Positions 60,309-64,000 of a DNA stretch of 64,000 nucleotides are shown one piece after another. The first letter of the stretch is position 1; every line of letters starts with the position of its first letter. The position numbers and the translations under genes are program-made. The DNA comes from JADGGV01 sp035715725 (GTDB lineage Bacteria > Gemmatimonadota > Gemmatimonadetes > Longimicrobiales > RSA9), in assembly GCA_035715725.1 (NCBI GenBank), contig DASTKT010000162.1:1-64000 (forward strand). The letters are read 5' to 3'. Below the pieces are notes generated by a model. That model ran no database searches. It was given only the letters and a program-made list of their open reading frames with translations, and was not told the origin of the DNA.

Positions 60309-61139
60309 TCAGGCCTCCTCCTCCACCTCCACGTCGTGAACGAGGCCGTCCTCGTCGCCGGCGCCGGCGGGGAGCGGCTTGGCGCCGCCAGTCGCCGGAT
60401 CCTGGCCGCCGGCCGCGCCGGCGCCGAGCGCCCTGGCCGGACCGGTCCCGCCCGCGGGGAGCGCCATCCCCATCTGCTGCTTGAGCGCCAGCAGGCGCGC
60501 GTCGACGGTCGCGGTGCCAGGGCCGAGCTTGGCGAACTCCTGCTCGAGCGTGTCGCCCGCCGAGAGCGTCTGCGTGACCTCCGCGGAGGCGAGCGCCTGG
60601 CGCTCCGTCTCCTCGATCTTGTCGGCCATGCGCTCGAACGTGTCGAAGGCGGAGCGGTCGTTGAGGCCGGCCATGGTCTCGTGGATCCGCTTCTGCGCCT
60701 GCGCCCGCTTCTGCTTGGCGACGAGGAGGTTCTTCTTCCGCTTCGCCTCCTCGATCTTGTCGTTCAGCAGGCGCAGCGATTCCTTCAGCTTCTCGGTCTC
60801 CGCCGCCTGGCGCTGCCACGTCTCGTGCAGCGCCATGGCGCGCTCGCCGTGCTCCTGCTGCCGGAGCAGCGCCTGCTTCGCCAGGTCGTCGCGCCCCTCC
60901 CGGATCGCGAGCATGGCACGCTGCTCCCAGTCGTTCGCCTGCTTCTGCTCCTCCTCGACCTGCGCCTTGAGCTTCCGCTCGTCGGCGATGGCGACGGCCA
61001 CCTCCTGCTTGGCCCGGTGGAGCTGCTCGCGCATGTCCAGCAGGACCTGGTTGAGCATCTTCTCCGGGTTTTCCGCCTTGGCGATGGCGTCGTTGATGTT
61101 GGAGCGCATCAACTGGGACAGCCTCGAAAAGATTCCCAT
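60309..61139 (-). CDS. pspA: PspA/IM30 family membrane-stress protein
   Basis: The 276-residue, mostly coiled-coil protein opens MGIFSRLSQLMRSNINDAIAKAENPEKMLNQVLLDMREQLHRAKQEVAVAIADERKL, the canonical PspA start with amphipathic helix alpha-0. Heptad-rich helices run to about residue 210, followed by a Gly/Pro/Ala linker and an acidic tail (VEVEEEA) that resembles a Vipp1-like extension. It forms ESCRT-III-like oligomers on damaged inner membrane. It starts one base after the YbjN gene ends, with GAGGG upstream, so the two are tightly coupled. PspB, PspC and PspF are absent. Confidence 0.95.
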   Translation of the reverse strand: MGIFSRLSQLMRSNINDAIAKAENPEKMLNQVLLDMREQLHRAKQEVAVAIADERKLKAQVEEEQKQANDWEQRAMLAIREGRDDLAKQALLRQQEHGERAMALHETWQRQAAETEKLKESLRLLNDKIEEAKRKKNLLVAKQKRAQAQKRIHETMAGLNDRSAFDTFERMADKIEETERQALASAEVTQTLSAGDTLEQEFAKLGPGTATVDARLLALKQQMGMALPAGGTGPARALGAGAAGGQDPATGGAKPLPAGAGDEDGLVHDVEVEEEA

Positions 61140-61140
61140 G

Positions 61141-61548
61141 TCAGCCCTCGTGTGCGACCGGAACGAGCTGGGCCAGCCCCGGCAGGTGGCTGGAGGCAGC
61201 CATTGTGAGGCTCTCGTACGCGCTGCGGAGCTCCTCGAAGTCGAGCGTCTCGAGCTCGAGCGCGTGAGAGAGGACGACCTGATCCGCCTCGATGCCGTAG
61301 CTGCCGTGGACGATGTCCGTGGCGTTCAGCTCGAGCAGACGCCGATAGAAGGATGCGAGCCGAGTATCGTCCGCGTCCTGGGGGAGCTCCATCACCTTCA
61401 TCCGCAGGAGCAGCAGCGGCGGCTCGGCGCGCACGCCGACGGGCGCGCCGCCGTCGGGGGCCGGGATGACCCACATGCCCTCCTCGACCTGGTCGGCCTG
61501 GACGCCCATGCGGATGAAATAGCTCTCGAGATCTTCGTACGTCGTCAT
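61141..61548 (-). CDS. YbjN-domain protein
   Basis: The 135-residue protein starts MTTYEDLESYFIRMGVQADQVEEGMWVIPAPDGGAPVGVRAEPPLLLLRMKVMELPQD and continues FYRRLLELNATDIVHGSYGIEADQVVLSHALELETLDFEELRSAYESL. This is the usual YbjN/type III secretion chaperone-like alpha-beta fold. Pairing with pspA is often seen in diverse bacteria, so it may be a PspA partner (inference). GGAG precedes ATG 61548. Confidence 0.82.
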   Translation of the reverse strand: MTTYEDLESYFIRMGVQADQVEEGMWVIPAPDGGAPVGVRAEPPLLLLRMKVMELPQDADDTRLASFYRRLLELNATDIVHGSYGIEADQVVLSHALELETLDFEELRSAYESLTMAASSHLPGLAQLVPVAHEG

Positions 61549-61587
61549 GTGGGGCTCCGTCCGGAGGGGTCGCCTTTCGGCACTCCT

Positions 61588-61617
61588 ACGGTAGCGTGCA
61601 CGTGAATGTTTCAGCAA
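61588..61617 (-). promoter_or_regulatory. Promoter candidate for the ybjN-pspA operon
   Basis: TTGCTG (61617-61612) and TACCGT (61593-61588) are separated by 18 bp on the minus strand. Initiation about 30 nt upstream of the YbjN start is implied. Confidence 0.4.
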
Positions 61618-61643
61618 GGGCGCGGTAATTCGGCTTCCGCGCA

Positions 61644-62528
61644 CTACTTCGAGATCCCTGTCGGCCGCTTGGCCGGCTCGATCTGGACCAGCTTCCGCGC
61701 CGAGGGCGAGGCGGCGAGGCCGCCCTGCGCCGTCTCGCGGTACGCCGCCGGCATGCGCCGGCCGACCTCGCCCATGATGTCGATGACCTCGTCGGCCGGG
61801 ACCGGAAAGTCCAGTCCGGCGAGCGCCATCTCCGCGGCCGCGATGGCCTGCATGGCCGCCGAGGCGTTGCGGTAGATGCACGGGATCTCGACCAGCCCGC
61901 CGATCGGGTCGCAGATCAGGCCGAGCATCCCCTGGAGCGAGAGCGCGATCGCCGTGGCGACCTGCTCGTCCGTGCCGCCGGCCACCCAGGTGACGGCGGC
62001 GGCGCCCATGGCGGCCGCGGTGCCCGTCTCGGCCTGGCAGCCGCCCTCCGCGCCGGCGAGCGAGGCGCGGTGAGCGACCACGCCGCCGACGCCGCCCGCC
62101 ACGAGCATGGCCTCGACGAGCCGGTCGTCGTCGAGCTCGAGGAACTCGCCGATGCTGACCAGGATCGCCGGGAGCACGCCCGCGGCGCCGGCGGTGGGCG
62201 CGGCCACGATCAGCCCCATGGCCGCGTTCACCTCGAGCGTCGAGATGGCGCGGGCGAGCGTCGCGGTCACGCGCGGGCCGAGCAGGCGCGGGCCGGCGTC
62301 CCAGAGGAGCTTCGCGCGGCCGCCCGTCAGCCCCGAAGGGGAGCGGACCTCCCCCTTCAGCCCCTCGACGATCGCGGCGCGCATGACCTCGAGCGTCCGG
62401 CGGACCCGGGCGCGGATCGCCGCCGGCTCGATCCCGCTCTCCCGCGCCTCCATGGCGACGACGACCTCCGGGATCGAGCGTCCGCTCTCGCGGGCCTCCC
62501 GGAGCAGCGATTCGATGGAGCGGTGCAT
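61644..62528 (-). CDS. sdaAA: L-serine dehydratase, iron-sulfur-dependent, alpha subunit
   Basis: The 294-residue catalytic subunit contains GLTGGRAKLLWDAGPRLLG, NAAMGLIVAAPTAGAAGVLPAIL, the Cys of GAEGGCQAETGTAAAMGAAA, MLGLICDPIGGLVEIPCIYRN with two more 4Fe-4S ligand Cys, and the late SARKL. It deaminates L-serine to pyruvate and ammonia. GGAAGG precedes the ATG at 62528. It lies 29 bp after sdaAB, giving the two-subunit arrangement. Confidence 0.95.
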   Translation of the reverse strand: MHRSIESLLREARESGRSIPEVVVAMEARESGIEPAAIRARVRRTLEVMRAAIVEGLKGEVRSPSGLTGGRAKLLWDAGPRLLGPRVTATLARAISTLEVNAAMGLIVAAPTAGAAGVLPAILVSIGEFLELDDDRLVEAMLVAGGVGGVVAHRASLAGAEGGCQAETGTAAAMGAAAVTWVAGGTDEQVATAIALSLQGMLGLICDPIGGLVEIPCIYRNASAAMQAIAAAEMALAGLDFPVPADEVIDIMGEVGRRMPAAYRETAQGGLAASPSARKLVQIEPAKRPTGISK

Positions 62529-62557
62529 ACCGTCCTTCCGCGCGTGCGGGCGCCGGC

Positions 62558-63223
62558 TCAGGCGATCTTGCCGACCCGGCGGGCCCAGCGCAGCCAGGGA
62601 AACGCGCGGATCTGGGTCAATACCCGGTCGGGCACCGGCTGGTCCGCCTCGATGGTCATGAGCGCATCCTGATGGCGTCCCGTGCGGTCCACGCGCATGG
62701 TGGCCAGGTTGATTCCCTCGGCCGCCACGACACCGGCGATCGCCGCGATCGTCCCCGGCACGTCCTCCGCCAGCAGCACGAGCGTGTGATAGTCGCCGCC
62801 GAGCGATACGGGGAAGCCGTCCACCTCGGTCACCTCGATGCGGCCGCCGCCCACGGAGGCGCCGCGGACGCGGGCGCGCTCGCCCCCGAGCTCGACCTCG
62901 AAGACCGCGGTGTTCGGGTGCGCATCGTCGCCCAGGTCCACGTCCGCGAACTCCCAGCGCAGCCCCGCGCGCTCCGCCTCGGCGTACGCGTCGCGCAGGC
63001 GGAGGTCGTCCGGCATGAGGCCGATCAGGCCGCCCACGATGGCGCGGTGCGTCCCGTGCCCCTCCCCGGTCGCGGCGAACGAGCCGTGCAGCTCGATGCG
63101 CGCGCGCTCCGGCGTCCCACCCAGGATCGCGCGGGCCATGAGGCCCAGCCGGCACGCCCCCGCCGTGTGGGACGAGGATGGCCCGACCATGACGGGGCCG
63201 AGAATGTCGAAGAGCGAGACCAT
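62558..63223 (-). CDS. sdaAB: L-serine dehydratase, iron-sulfur-dependent, beta subunit (ACT domain)
   Basis: The 221-residue protein begins SLFDILGPVMVGPSSSHTAGACRLGLMARAILGG, the invariant SSHT substrate region. It ends with an ACT domain (HTLVLLAEDVPGTIAAIAGVVAAEGINLATMRVDRTG, ALMTIEADQPVPDRVLTQIRAFPWLRWAR). In known enzymes the ACT part senses serine. First gene of the sda pair. The region upstream to uvrA holds a palindromic element. Confidence 0.95.
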   Translation of the reverse strand: MVSLFDILGPVMVGPSSSHTAGACRLGLMARAILGGTPERARIELHGSFAATGEGHGTHRAIVGGLIGLMPDDLRLRDAYAEAERAGLRWEFADVDLGDDAHPNTAVFEVELGGERARVRGASVGGGRIEVTEVDGFPVSLGGDYHTLVLLAEDVPGTIAAIAGVVAAEGINLATMRVDRTGRHQDALMTIEADQPVPDRVLTQIRAFPWLRWARRVGKIA

Positions 63224-63313
63224 TGTCCTCTGCTACGGCCTTTCGGCGCCCTGAGACCCTGGGACCGTCCCGCAGTACGGTGTCGTTCAGCGGAGCGGGC
63301 GAGTGGACGATCC

Positions 63314-63364
63314 GGAGAGTGGGGGAGAACTGCCCTCCCCCGCTCGGCCACTCCCCCGCTCTCC
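63314..63364. repeat. Intergenic palindromic element related to the one at 1729-1806
   Basis: GGAGAGTGGGGGAG (63314-63327) and CTCCCCCGCTCTCC (63351-63364) pair over 14 bp with one wobble. The purine/pyrimidine segregation and the repeated GAGTGGGGGAG core are shared with the intragenic copy. It sits between sdaAB and uvrA. Confidence 0.55.
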
Positions 63365-63401
63365 CACCCGGCCAGCGAGTGCGCCCGGCGCGACCCGCCG
63401 G

Positions 63402-64000
<599 letters not shown>

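Overview
This is a very GC-rich (roughly 70 percent or more by eye) bacterial chromosomal window with dense, mostly co-oriented genes. Many neighbours overlap by the stop/start signatures ATGA, GTGA or TGATG, and GTG starts are frequent. A SusC/SusD-type outer-membrane pair, a second TonB receptor, many lipoproteins and secreted S9, M20, M48 and M14 peptidases point to a diderm. Together with a GerW/YtfJ-type protein this is most like Gemmatimonadota. That assignment is an inference. I see no tRNA, rRNA, CRISPR array, transposase or prophage genes.

Layout. 1-3512 (+): end of a TonB receptor, a PHB-depolymerase-type esterase, an acyl-CoA ligase carrying an in-frame palindromic insert, and a V4R-like protein, all overlapping. 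3571-8204 (-): a secreted protein with all six PHM-type copper ligands in order, then a thioredoxin/NHL-repeat protein (4837-6282) whose first redox-active Cys codon is TGA. A SECIS-like hairpin follows that TGA, making it a strong selenoprotein candidate. Next come etfA and etfB. 8329-20212: a glycan-biosynthesis island with four glycosyltransferases, a GerW-like protein, a Gfo/Idh/MocA oxidoreductase, a zinc alcohol dehydrogenase, a CDP-paratose-2-epimerase-like enzyme, an apparently circularly permuted glycoside hydrolase and a methyltransferase, interrupted by an M20 peptidase.

20356-26828 (-): a small acidic protein, a 3-methyladenine DNA glycosylase coupled to a NYN/double-LOTUS/HhH RNA-binding protein, a second acyl-CoA ligase, and aroB. 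27079-30794 (+): a four-gene unit of two D-Ala-D-Ala-ligase-like ATP-grasp enzymes, a GNAT acetyltransferase and a lysine-2,3-aminomutase, suggesting an uncharacterised beta-lysine metabolite. 30923-33082 (-): a lipoprotein metallopeptidase, folK and a cupin. 33476-35542 (+): a secreted S9 peptidase. 35698-41311 (-): a lipoprotein, then SusD and SusC.

42509-57400: a peptidoglycan amino-sugar salvage island. It holds a BadF-type sugar kinase, two sodium:solute symporters, a glucosamine-6-phosphate deaminase/PIG-L fusion, two NagZ-type glycosidases (one fused to a serine hydrolase), a divergent NamZ-type exo-muramidase, and a serine hydrolase fused to an M14 carboxypeptidase. 57597-61548 (-): M48 peptidase, AI-2E-family permease, PspA and a YbjN protein. 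61644-63223 (-): the two-subunit L-serine dehydratase. 63402-64000 (-): the C-terminal part of UvrA, cut by the window end.

Products are assigned from motifs and remembered family features only; no database search was possible.
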